Part shown: positions 54,794 to 63,073 of the stretch, in pieces
How the letters are laid out: each line of letters begins with the position of its first letter
How positions within the stretch are numbered: position 1 is the first letter of the stretch
NCBI RefSeq assembly: GCF_007000325.2
Contig: NZ_CP117268.1
Coordinates: forward strand, 496,001-560,000
Origin: Rhizobium rhododendri
Lineage (GTDB): Bacteria > Pseudomonadota > Alphaproteobacteria > Rhizobiales > Rhizobiaceae
Reading direction: 5' to 3'
DNA: 64,000 nucleotides
Made by a program: the position numbers and the translations under genes
Notes under the pieces: generated by a model
Told to the model about the DNA's origin: nothing
Database searches by the model: none
What the model saw: the letters and a program-made list of their open reading frames with translations, nothing else

Positions 54794-55402
54794 CTAGAAC
54801 TTGTAGCTGGCGCCGATCAGGACCTTGTTCTGGGTGGCGCCAAAATCGCCGACGCCGGCGCCGAAATCCTTCTTGCCGAAATCCGAATAGCGATATTCGC
54901 CACGAACCAGGATGTTGTCGGTGATAGCGTGTTCGACACCGCCACCCGCAGTCCATCCAATGAGGATGTCGTCTTTCTTGCGTATAGCGGGCAGGTCCAG
55001 CTTGCCGCTTGTCGCCGCGACGCCGGCAGTTGCGAAGATCAGCGTACGGTCGAGGGCATAACCGATACGACCACGGCCGGACGCGTCCCATTCAAGGTCG
55101 GTGTCCTTGTCTTTGGCGAAGTTGTAGTTGAAGTCGTTCTCAATGCCGTAGACGATGCTGCCCGACTGGAAGTTGTAGCCGGCGTGAATGCCTGCGGAGC
55201 CGTTGTCCAGATCTTCCTTGGTGCCGAGAACGGTGGTTTGATTCCAGCTATAGCCGCCCTGGGCACCGATGTAGAAACCTGACCAGTCATAGGCTGAATA
55301 AGCAGCAGGCGCTGCCTCCGGAACAACGGAAAGGTCCGCTGCCATTGCGGGTGCTGCCGACGAAATGGCAATAATGGCAAATACGAATGACTTGATGTGC
55401 AC
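54794..55402 (-). CDS. Outer-membrane beta-barrel protein (Omp25/Omp31-like)
   Basis: The frame starts at GTG 55402 with GAGAG upstream and a signal peptide (FVFAIIAISSAAPAMAADLS). The 202-residue protein has the short linker PEAAPAAYSAYDWSGFYIGA, which is the hallmark start of alphaproteobacterial Omp25/31-type porins, followed by eight predicted strands ending with the aromatic C-terminus IGASYKF. It would sit in the outer membrane; related proteins bind haemin or stabilise the envelope. It is the first of the minus-strand group that leads to the two-component system. Confidence 0.9.
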   Translation of the reverse strand: MHIKSFVFAIIAISSAAPAMAADLSVVPEAAPAAYSAYDWSGFYIGAQGGYSWNQTTVLGTKEDLDNGSAGIHAGYNFQSGSIVYGIENDFNYNFAKDKDTDLEWDASGRGRIGYALDRTLIFATAGVAATSGKLDLPAIRKKDDILIGWTAGGGVEHAITDNILVRGEYRYSDFGKKDFGAGVGDFGATQNKVLIGASYKF

Positions 55403-55734
55403 GGGAATGACTCTCTTTCATAGTGTGGATGCAGAGGCTGACCCCACGACGGGAGGCCGGTTCGCATCGCACTATGCCTGAGAGCAATATTGCAGAGTGT
55501 CTTTTTGTATTAAGTTATGTTGCGGAGTAAGTCGCTTGCGTTGAGAGGTGCTCTGAGGATCGTGCAAGCCGTACGAAGCAAAATAGGCGGGCATGCAGGA
55601 GGCCTATCGTTATATCGCTCCGGCCTAGAAACAGATGAACCGACGTTAGCTGTCTCCGTTGAGCATACAATGAACAATACCGTGATCTAAATGCGCCGTT
55701 TAGCTATTGCGGTGCTTGGTTTGCTTCGCTTCTC
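55403..55734. other. Upstream region of the porin gene
   Basis: About 330 bases without a gene. It should contain the porin promoter; AT-rich stretches lie around 55500-55520 (TTTTTGTATTAAGTTATG). The right edge is the broken end of an IS5-family copy. Confidence 0.45.
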
Positions 55735-56076
55735 GCCGTGGAAATCGCGCTCGGAGTTGCTCCCTTTGGTTTTTGGCGGCTGTTTCCCTTTAGCGCCAGA
55801 GCCGCTGCCGTCGGTGTCGCCGCCATCTGTGGGGCTGGCCCAGCAAGGCGGCCAGAAACTTGGCGGCGATGTCGCCCGCCAAGAGGCGCTCGGGGTTCTT
55901 GGTAAACACCGTGACGTCGCAGATCGGCGCGTCATCGACAGGCCGACGAACCAGCGGAACGGCAGATTGTAATCCATCTGCTCCATGAGCTGACGCTCGG
56001 AGCGTATCGTGTAAAAGGCCTGCAGCAACAGGGCACGCAGCAGCTTCTCCGTATGCATTCGCCGAGGACCGCAGGT

Positions 56077-56661
56077 TCAGCTTTTCTTTCGCGATCGGCG
56101 CTTCCATTTTGCAGCTAAGGCCTCGACGTTTTTGCGGAGATTGGCGGCGTCGACATCGCCAGGATCGTAGTGCGCATCGCCCCACCATTCCACAAGTTCG
56201 TGGTGACGCTCATGGTTGGTGTCCGCAATGGCCTCGCGGAACTCTTCATAACCCCACGGACCGCCGACATCCTCCGGTGGACATCGTCCGACAACGTCAA
56301 GCAGGAAGGGATCGCCGAAGCCGGCGGTCGCCGGTAAAACCTTTTCGATTTTCACGGTGTGCGTCCAGCCGTCGCCGAAGTCATAGAGATACTTGAATGA
56401 TTTCGCGCCGATATCTTCGATGGCAGCAAGAAGCGTTTCTTTGCGTGCATCGATGGGACCATCAAAGCCGCCATCAGGCACGCCGAACCCGATGTCACGG
56501 ATCCTGAACTCATACAGATGGCTGTTGGTCCAGCCGAAAGCCTCTTGAAGAACCTCATGAAGCCGGTCAAGCCGAATGCGGAATGGGACGACAACGCGCC
56601 GCATCACCAAGGGATCAACGTCATCGAGCGTGATCTTTAAGCGAACGAGAGGACCTGCCAT
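56077..56661 (-). CDS. pRiA4b ORF-3 family protein (IS66 passenger)
   Basis: ATG 56661 shares one base with the tnpC stop (TGATG), so it is translationally coupled. The 194-residue protein has the family pattern: LVRLKITLDDVDPLVMRRVV, RLHEVLQEAFGWTNSHLYEF, YLYDFGDGWTHTVKIEKVL and PPEDVGGPWGYEEFREAI. The family is named after a gene on the Agrobacterium rhizogenes plasmid pRiA4b and has no settled function. It ends 26 bases inside the left end of the element, in a KRRSRKKS basic tail. Confidence 0.92.
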   Translation of the reverse strand: MAGPLVRLKITLDDVDPLVMRRVVVPFRIRLDRLHEVLQEAFGWTNSHLYEFRIRDIGFGVPDGGFDGPIDARKETLLAAIEDIGAKSFKYLYDFGDGWTHTVKIEKVLPATAGFGDPFLLDVVGRCPPEDVGGPWGYEEFREAIADTNHERHHELVEWWGDAHYDPGDVDAANLRKNVEALAAKWKRRSRKKS

Positions 56662-58319
56662 CAGGCCGCCTGCCTCAGTGGCGATGTTGTGGTTTCCCGC
56701 CAATTCCAGGGGAGAAGCTCATCAAGACGGCTGACTGGATGGTCGGCGATGCGGGCAAGGACATCGGCAAGCCAGGCCTGTGGGTCAATGCGATTCATTT
56801 TCGCGGTGACGATCAGGCTGTACATGGCCGCCGCCCGCTGGCCCCCTCGATCGGAACCGGCAAATAGCCAGGCTTTCCGACCGAGCGCCACACCGCGCAG
56901 AGATCGCTCCGCACAATTGTTCGACAGGCAAATGCGCCCGTCGTCGAGGAAACGAATGAAGGATTCCCAGCGGTTCAGCATGTAGTCAAACGCCTTTGCC
57001 AAGTCATTGTCGCGCGACAACCTGGCGCGGTGTTCGCGTATCCATATCTCCATGTCGTCGATCAGCGGTTTTGACAACTGCTGGCGGATTGCTTTTCTCT
57101 CATCGGCCGTACGGCCATTGATATGGCGCTCGATTTCGAACAGTGCGTCGATCCGCTGCACCATGTTCAAGGCGACCGGCGAGATGACGGCGGCATTTTT
57201 ACCCTGCGCTTTTCGGCGCGCGTTGGCCTCCAAATCGGCTTGCGCAAAGAATGGTCGCCTCGCATGCGCCCAACACGCCGCCTCATGAATCGGGCCCGGA
57301 CTTCGATCAGGAAGATAGAGCTGGCCATAGCCCGTATAGGCATCCGCCTGAAGGATGCCGCTATAATTGGCCAGATGCGCCTGTGGATGTTCGCCGGCCC
57401 GGTCCCGGGAATAATAGAACATCGCCGACGGAGGCGCCGTTCCGCCAAACGGAGCATCGTCCTTGACGTAGCTCCATATCCGACCGGTGACGGTCTTGCC
57501 GAGAGCGAGAACCGGCACGGTCGTATCATCACCGTGGATCCGTTCAGACGCGAACGTATGGCTTTCAATCCGCCTCACAAGCGGGGCAAGGACCTGGCAG
57601 CACGCGCCAATCGCGTCTGCTGCTGTCGACAGACTGACTGGCACACCTTCCAGGGCAAAACGTTCGACCTGGCGATTGAGGGGAATGTGCTGGCCGAACT
57701 TGTCGCAGAGCATCATCGCCAAAAGGCTCGGACCCGCCCATCCTCTCGGTATGACATGGAAGGGTGCAGGTGCCTGACTGATCTTCTCGCAGTCACGGCA
57801 GGTGAACTTTTCCCGCACCGTCTGAATGACCTTCCAGCTACGCGGTACGCTCTCCATCGTTTCGGTGATGTCTTCGCCGAGCTTGCGAAGCCGTTCACCG
57901 CCACAGCAGCTGCAGGCAACCGGACCAGGCACCACGACACGCTCACGCGGAAGATGTTCCGGGAAAGGCTTCTTGACGGGCCGCTTGCGCGTAAAGCCGG
58001 TGACCGCAATCGCAGCAGCTGCAGCAACGGCCATTTCGGCGGCAAGCTCATCTTCAGTCGCCGCCGCTTCGGCGTCCTCAAGCATCAGCTCCATCTGCGC
58101 GATCAGCCGCGCTGTCCGTTCCGACTTCTGACCGCGCAGTTCCCGTTGCAGCTTTTCGATATAGACTTTCTGGCGAAGAATGATGGCCTGATCGTCGGCC
58201 TCCTTGGCCTTGGCAACAGCCAATTCGGCCAAAGCAGTAGCCCGTTCCGACCGCGCAATCGCTAGCTCTGCTTCCAGGGCTGCAGCATGATCACGGTGAT
58301 TTCCCGAGCCGGTTTCCAT
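56661..58319 (-). CDS. tnpC: IS66-family transposase TnpC
   Basis: The 552-residue protein shows an N-terminal coiled coil (LAELAVAKAKEADDQAIIL), the paired-cysteine zinc finger (GPVACSCCGGERLRKLG, FTCRDCEKISQ), the catalytic region (RIHGDDTTVPVLALGKT, QADAYTGYGQLYL, EAACWAHARRPFF) and C-terminal LSNNCAERSLRGVALGRKAW with the Glu. It is intact and is followed by the pRiA4b-type gene. Confidence 0.93.
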   Translation of the reverse strand: METGSGNHRDHAAALEAELAIARSERATALAELAVAKAKEADDQAIILRQKVYIEKLQRELRGQKSERTARLIAQMELMLEDAEAAATEDELAAEMAVAAAAAIAVTGFTRKRPVKKPFPEHLPRERVVVPGPVACSCCGGERLRKLGEDITETMESVPRSWKVIQTVREKFTCRDCEKISQAPAPFHVIPRGWAGPSLLAMMLCDKFGQHIPLNRQVERFALEGVPVSLSTAADAIGACCQVLAPLVRRIESHTFASERIHGDDTTVPVLALGKTVTGRIWSYVKDDAPFGGTAPPSAMFYYSRDRAGEHPQAHLANYSGILQADAYTGYGQLYLPDRSPGPIHEAACWAHARRPFFAQADLEANARRKAQGKNAAVISPVALNMVQRIDALFEIERHINGRTADERKAIRQQLSKPLIDDMEIWIREHRARLSRDNDLAKAFDYMLNRWESFIRFLDDGRICLSNNCAERSLRGVALGRKAWLFAGSDRGGQRAAAMYSLIVTAKMNRIDPQAWLADVLARIADHPVSRLDELLPWNWRETTTSPLRQAA

Positions 58320-58396
58320 GCTCGAAGTGAATCACAAAACCACTGATTTGTATAGCTTTTCTTGGTGCTGCCGCACGCAATCCCGCCAAAAAAACG

Positions 58397-58744
58397 CTAT
58401 CCCGCGCTCGTCGGGCGCCATGTCTGCTGCGGGTTTCGCCAGTCAATTCCCTCAAGCAGATAGGACATCTGGCCAGCCGTCAGCGCAATCGCTCCACCCT
58501 CCGTCGCCGGCCAAATGAAACGGCCGCGCTCAAGCCGCTTTGCGTATAGCGAAAGGCCAATTCCGTCATGCCAAAGAGCCTTGATCAGCCGGCCACTTTT
58601 CCCCCGGAAGACAAAAACGTCCCCCTTGAACGGATCACGGCCCAGACCTTCCTGCACGATCAGAGCAAGACCCTGCATCCCTTTGCGCATATCGCAATGG
58701 CCGCTCGCAATCCAAACACGCACGCTCGAACTGATCGGGATCAT
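58397..58744 (-). CDS. tnpB: IS66 accessory protein TnpB
   Basis: The 115-residue protein matches the IS66 Orf2 family: VRVWIASGHCDMRKGMQGLA, DPFKGDVFVFRGKSGRLIK, LWHDGIGLSLYAKRLERGRF. Its start overlaps the tnpA stop by 4 bases. It is required for transposition in three-gene IS66 elements, though its role is unclear. Confidence 0.93.
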   Translation of the reverse strand: MIPISSSVRVWIASGHCDMRKGMQGLALIVQEGLGRDPFKGDVFVFRGKSGRLIKALWHDGIGLSLYAKRLERGRFIWPATEGGAIALTAGQMSYLLEGIDWRNPQQTWRPTSAG

Positions 58745-59088
58745 TTGAGCGCTCGCATTACTGCTGCGGCAAGATCACAAGGTGCCCCGGACGAAATCCT
58801 CACCTTGGTACCGTTCGCAAAGTCCACAGCGATCGTCGCCGCAACGACATCGCCACCGCCCGCGGCACCCACGACCGTCGCGGGCACGAAGGCAGGACCA
58901 TCCGTCACCGCAGCCGACAGCGCCTGGCGGCGCCACGTGTAGAGCAGCCCCGTCGAAACATCAAAACGACGCGCTACCTCCGACACATTTGCACCCGGCG
59001 CGAATGCTGCCTCCAGAATTTCCAGCCGATCAGCCGGTGACCAACGACGACGCCGTTCTTGACCCGTCAGCAAAATGGCCTGTGCCAT
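58741..59088 (-). CDS. tnpA: IS66 accessory protein TnpA
   Basis: The 115-residue protein carries the Orf1 helix-turn-helix: RRRRWSPADRLEILEAAFAP, SEVARRFDVSTGLLYTWRRQ, then a variable linker and the conserved VRISSGAPCDLAAAVMRALK end. It lies 91 bases inside the right terminal repeat and heads the tnpABC-passenger operon. Confidence 0.92.
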   Translation of the reverse strand: MAQAILLTGQERRRRWSPADRLEILEAAFAPGANVSEVARRFDVSTGLLYTWRRQALSAAVTDGPAFVPATVVGAAGGGDVVAATIAVDFANGTKVRISSGAPCDLAAAVMRALK

Positions 59089-59442
59089 AGTTCCTCATTG
59101 CGCTCTTAATTCCACTCTCAAGAGCGCAAAATCACGATATCGCAAAAAACTCGCAAGGCGGTCCACGCCGTAGGGATACGCTTCTCCGGCGGGATTGACG
59201 GGCGGCCGATCGCTGAATACATCGCCTCGAAATCTGGCGACAGAACTTCCAGCGCCTCGTCTACAATGGCGCAGATCGCCCGCAGCGGATGGCTTGTCGG
59301 AACGCGGGCTTCGCAGCTCACATAAGAAAACAGACCCGCCGTCTGCATATCACTGCCACGCATGTCCTGCTCCTGCCGACCAGTCACGCAGGCATGGAAT
59401 CACGGCAGTCCGCTTGTAGCAAGGGCCTTTTTCCGTACACTG

Positions 59443-59888
59443 TTAGTACTGCAATCCTAAGAGCGCTTTGCAGCGCGTCACGCAAATAACGCGCTATTGG
59501 CTTCGGAGCCTTCGTGACGGGCGACATGGCACACAGCTCCCAGCTCAATATAACGCAACTTAAAACAACACTCCGCAACATAGTTTTGCAACATAGTAGT
59601 TCCCGCGACGGCGCACCGCATAGATCGCGCAAAGGCTCACTGAATTGAACGGCTTAACCAAGCACACTTTCGTCGGACGCTCGATCAGCTAGCGACCCAA
59701 CTGACTGACTAATGGAGTTAGAACCGGGAGATATCTCTTCGCCGCATCATTTACGTCGCAGAGATCAAGGGCTTTAAATTTTCAACCTGGTTATTCCGTC
59801 ATTGTCGTTAAACTTTTGAGCGGCGACAATCTCGGCGTTTATCTAAACAACTTAGGTGCTTGGTCCTAGGCGTTGATGAGGAGTTATT
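59443..59888. other. Upstream region of the esterase gene
   Basis: About 440 bases without a recognisable gene. The bases next to the IS5 end (TTAG at 59443) may be one copy of its target duplication. The esterase ribosome site GAGGAG lies at 59879-59884. Confidence 0.45.
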
Positions 59889-60965
59889 ATGCGATCAATA
59901 TCCGACACAATAAGGCGGCTGCGACGGTATCAAGCCTCTCTCGTGAGCAGCAAGCCGATAGCTACTACGCTTGAGAAACTTGAGTCGTTTGGAAGCAATC
60001 CCGGAGAGCTCCAAGGTTGGTATCAAATGCCGCAGAAGGCTCACGCGGCTCCCGCTCTCGTTGTTGGGCTACATGCTTGCTTACAGACGGCTGCGGATTA
60101 CGATCGTGGATCGGGATGGTCGGAACTGGCGTGTCGCTACGGCTTTGCTGTTCTCTTCCCCGAGCAGTGCTCTTCCAATAACGCCACACTGTGTTTCAAC
60201 TGGTTCAATCCGGAGGATGTTACCCGCGACAGCGGGGAAGTCCTCTCGATACGACAAATGATCGCCAGCCTGATTACAAATCATGAGGTTGACGCAGCAC
60301 GAGTCTATGTGGTTGGACTGTCTGCAGGTGGAGCGATGGCAAATGCCTTGCTCGCAACCTATCCGGAGGTCTTTGCGGGAGGAGCAATAATATCAGGTCT
60401 TCCTTATGGTGTGGCATCGACTGTACCCGAGGCATTTGACCGCATGCGGGGCCATGAACTTCCCTCAGCGTTGGCCCTAGAAGGTAGCATTCGCACGGCG
60501 TCCTCCCATCAGGGGCCATGGCCGACGTTGTCGGTTTGGCATGGAACTAGCGATGATACAGTTGTAGACGCAAATTCTTTCGCTATCGTCGAACAGTGGC
60601 GAAATATCCTTGAGGCCGAAGCGACGACAGCGACAGAGGTGGAAGGTCACCGCCGGCAATCTTGGCTTGACGCGTCCGGGCGGCGCGTCATCGACCACTA
60701 CCACATTATCGGGATGGGTCACGGGTTCCCGACCGAAACCAAGAGTGGCTACGGTCAGCGCGCGCCACTTATGCTCGAAATGGGAATTTCTGCGACTGTG
60801 CACACCGCTTGGAGTTGGGGTCTAATGACATCATTCACTCCACAAACAACAGTCGCTAAAGCAGAGGTTGTTGTCATTCCGCAGGACGGCAGAACGCCGC
60901 CTCGTGCATGCGCAATCGTTAATATCTTCAAACGGGTCCTCCGAGCAGTCGGACTAATTGCTTGA
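59889..60965 (+). CDS. PHB-depolymerase-family esterase
   Basis: GAGGAG lies 5 bases before ATG 59889. The 358-residue protein lacks a signal peptide, so it probably acts inside the cell. The catalytic pattern is visible: LVVGLHACLQTAADYDRGSG (oxyanion loop), the nucleophile in VYVVGLSAGGAMANALLA, the Asp in VWHGTSDDTVVD and the His in IIGMGHGFPTETKSG. Family members cleave short polyhydroxyalkanoate chains, feruloyl or acetyl esters; the real substrate is unknown. It stands alone between mobile DNA and a TetR gene. Confidence 0.88.
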   Translation: MRSISDTIRRLRRYQASLVSSKPIATTLEKLESFGSNPGELQGWYQMPQKAHAAPALVVGLHACLQTAADYDRGSGWSELACRYGFAVLFPEQCSSNNATLCFNWFNPEDVTRDSGEVLSIRQMIASLITNHEVDAARVYVVGLSAGGAMANALLATYPEVFAGGAIISGLPYGVASTVPEAFDRMRGHELPSALALEGSIRTASSHQGPWPTLSVWHGTSDDTVVDANSFAIVEQWRNILEAEATTATEVEGHRRQSWLDASGRRVIDHYHIIGMGHGFPTETKSGYGQRAPLMLEMGISATVHTAWSWGLMTSFTPQTTVAKAEVVVIPQDGRTPPRACAIVNIFKRVLRAVGLIA

Positions 60966-61287
60966 AGCAGAGACTGAGAGCCGAAAGTCTCAGCAGTATG
61001 CCGTTTTCGATGAGAAGACGTCTGCTCTGCCGGTTTAGATTGAAGCGACGCGAAAACTTCTTTCAATTTTTGACGTGCTGTCTCGCGAGCAAGGAATTTC
61101 ATATATCTGAGATGACTACGTTCTATCTGGCCGAGGTGGCGCCTCTTAATTAGCTGTTTAGCCAATGTGTCTTTCGGTATTTTGATAGGAAAGGTTTAGC
61201 ATGACAATGATCCCGTCTTAGCCGGATGGCGCGGCTTCAACAGCGAGACTAAATTATAAATATTGGAAAATTAGCGGTCGACGTAAA
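60966..61287. other. Gap between esterase and TetR genes
   Basis: No gene was recognised in 320 bases. The segment next to 61288 is AT-rich and may carry the tetR promoter; no palindromic operator was identified with confidence. Confidence 0.4.
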
Positions 61288-61941
61288 TTGAAACAAGAAA
61301 AGACTACGGTTCAAGCATCCGGACGCTGGCCGGCGGGTGAAGACCCTATTAAGCGTAAGAAAATTCTGGATGGAGCCGATCAAGTCTTCATGCGCCTTGG
61401 CTTCGACGCGGCGAGCATGGACGACGTAAGGCGCCAAGCAGGTGTCTCCAAAGGCACGTTGTATGTGTATTTTGATAACAAGGAAGAACTATTTTCCGCA
61501 ACTATTGAAAGGCAACGAGCCACCTTCATTGCGACCATGCGGATGACTCTCGCAGAACATGGCGACGTAAATGGCGGCCTTTATGATTTCGGTGTGACCT
61601 TTGTAAGACACATAACGGATGAGACAGTGATAACAGCGTTGCGAACCGTACTTGGCGTGCGAGATCGAATGCCATCTCTTTGCACGCGTATATTCAAAGG
61701 ACCCGAGAACCTACGCAGCGTTCTGCAGGATTTTCTGTTACGGCACTCCAAAGAAGGTGATCTCGAGATCGAAGATCTGGAGCTTGCTGCTGGTCAATAC
61801 CTCGATCTGTGTAGTGGTAGCTTCTTCAAACTCCGTCTATTCGGCACCATGAATGCGCCGCCTGAGGATGTCGAGATCGAGCGAGTGATCAGGGGCGCCG
61901 TGAAGACATTCCTTGCAGCTTACGGCTCGAAGCCCACGTAG
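61288..61941 (+). CDS. TetR-family transcriptional regulator
   Basis: The only usable start is TTG 61288; the frame is closed upstream at a TAG (61219) and has no ATG or GTG. The 217-residue protein has the TetR helix-turn-helix (FDAASMDDVRRQAGVSKGTL, YVYFDNKEELFSATI, residues ~45-80) and an AefR-like C-terminal domain (GQYLDLCSGSFFKLRLFG). TetR regulators of this type often repress nearby RND efflux genes. The efflux adaptor starting at 63074 is the likely target, although IS3 debris now lies between them. Confidence 0.88.
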   Translation: MKQEKTTVQASGRWPAGEDPIKRKKILDGADQVFMRLGFDAASMDDVRRQAGVSKGTLYVYFDNKEELFSATIERQRATFIATMRMTLAEHGDVNGGLYDFGVTFVRHITDETVITALRTVLGVRDRMPSLCTRIFKGPENLRSVLQDFLLRHSKEGDLEIEDLELAAGQYLDLCSGSFFKLRLFGTMNAPPEDVEIERVIRGAVKTFLAAYGSKPT

Positions 61942-62089
61942 TGAGGCAAAGCTTTTTTTATTGGATTGTTTAGGGTTCCGCCTGTGAAGCGATGATTAAA
62001 TGTGACTAGCTGTGGACGACTTGGCGGCGGCGATCAACTGATCCTCAAGCGCTTGCTCCAACTGCTCGAACCCTGGAGTTGCCCCATAA

Positions 62090-62330
62090 AAACCGTACAG
62101 GATCAGATTTCTGTTTGACGGTTAAGAACTCGCGCAGGAATCGATACCCCAATGCTTTGTGCGAGTGAAGCCTGTTTTAGTGCTCGAACCACAATGGCAG
62201 TTGGGCGATGACCGTTTCGGCGTCCGGGATGGAATTGACCGAGACACAGTCGCGCTTGAAGATTTTCACGACGGCTTCGGCCATTCCGTTGGCATAATCG
62301 GCATTGGATTGGCCAAAAGCGAAATCGAGA
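62090..62330 (-). pseudogene. IS3-family transposase OrfB, C-terminal scrap
   Basis: On the minus strand QSNADYANGMAEAVVKIFKR, DAETVIAQLPLWFEH and, after an in-frame TAA, NRLHSHKALGYRFLREFL match the end of IS3-type OrfB integrases, including the Glu of the DDE triad near GMAEA. The premature stop (FEHY changed to FEH-stop) and the lack of the rest show it is dead. Confidence 0.75.
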
Positions 62331-62439
62331 GAGGTGGGTCGGTGCTTTTTCGGCGGGAGATTTCAAGCAAGAAGTTAATTGCCTTGCTTTCGGAGGTTGA
62401 ACGTTTCAAGCGGCAGGCCGTTCAATTCGGCGGTTAAAA

Positions 62440-63073
62440 TTACCAACGATCGATTATTAGTCAAGTTGGACGTTACAACGTTACAATGGTTATTTTACGC
62501 GGATTGCCGCCTGTGTAATTGAGCTCAGTTGGACTGCGAATGCACCTGTCCGAGCATGTAGAAAAGCGGCCTCATATCCACTGTCGGAAGCTAGCGCATC
62601 GGTTCTCAAAGGCCCCGTCACTTGCCACCGGCATTGTCTATCCCTAATGCCGATGCCGTCGTGACGATTGCGGCATCGCTTTGCTACGTTTGCCGCTGCT
62701 CGGATACCAGCTCTTTCAAAGTAAGCTTTCGCGCGACTTCTAAACGCAACGCACCCATCACCGCCGCAACATTTAATAACAAAATAGCATCCAAACTCAC
62801 AGCTTAAGCTGGTACTTGGTCATCCTCGGCAAGCTCGGTCACCGATCTAGCACCGAGACCTCCTGTCATGGCCTATTGTGCGGTAATCGGCAGCATATTG
62901 GTCATGCTCGCCCGGGGAGGCCTGTCCCATGCCTCCCCGGGCGGGTTTCCAGACCGGCTGCGCCGGCGGTCCGGCAATTCTGGCAGTCGGAGCGCAATGC
63001 CGCCGTTGCGTTACGACCGCGTTTTAGACACCAACGGTTTGCTCTTTCGGACCATTCCTTCTTAGGACCACCC
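62440..63073. other. Upstream region of the efflux adaptor gene
   Basis: No gene recognised in 630 bases. It contains a strong hairpin at 62910-62942 and presumably the efflux promoter downstream of it. Confidence 0.45.
62910..62942 (+). terminator. Strong 12-bp hairpin
   Basis: GCCCGGGGAGGC (62910-62921) and GCCTCCCCGGGC (62931-62942) pair perfectly with a 9-base loop, followed by GGGTTTCC. It could end any transcript entering from the left; alternatively it is a leader hairpin 130 bases upstream of the efflux adaptor. Confidence 0.65.

Larger units (their letters stand above)
56051..59179. mobile_element. Complete IS66-family element with passenger gene
   Basis: The ends GTATGCATTCGCCGAGGACC (left) and, from the right, GTATCCCTACGGCGTGGACC match in most positions. 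The 8-bp target duplication GCTTCTCC is perfect (56043-56050 and 59180-59187), as expected for IS66. It holds tnpA, tnpB, tnpC and, past tnpC, a pRiA4b ORF-3-type gene. All four genes look intact, so the element may be active. Confidence 0.93.
55735..59442 (-). pseudogene. IS5-family transposase copy split by an IS66 element and 3'-truncated
   Basis: The N-terminal part is at 59188-59442 ([32 protein letters not shown]; the end repeat CAGTGTACGGAAAAAGG stops at 59442). The next part is at 55735-56050 ([20 protein letters not shown]). It matches the intact 43852-45192 copy and is interrupted at the [10 protein letters not shown] codons. The middle part has additional shifts, and homology ends near 55735 after DFHGEKRS, so the 3' half is deleted. 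Confidence 0.85.

Noticed and set aside
57123..58265. Plus-strand frame of 380 codons inside the IS66 element
   Set aside because: Antisense to TnpC, which has full IS66 motifs.
62159..62437. Plus-strand frame of 92 codons
   Set aside because: The opposite strand encodes the end of an IS3-type transposase; the plus frame has no likeness to a protein.
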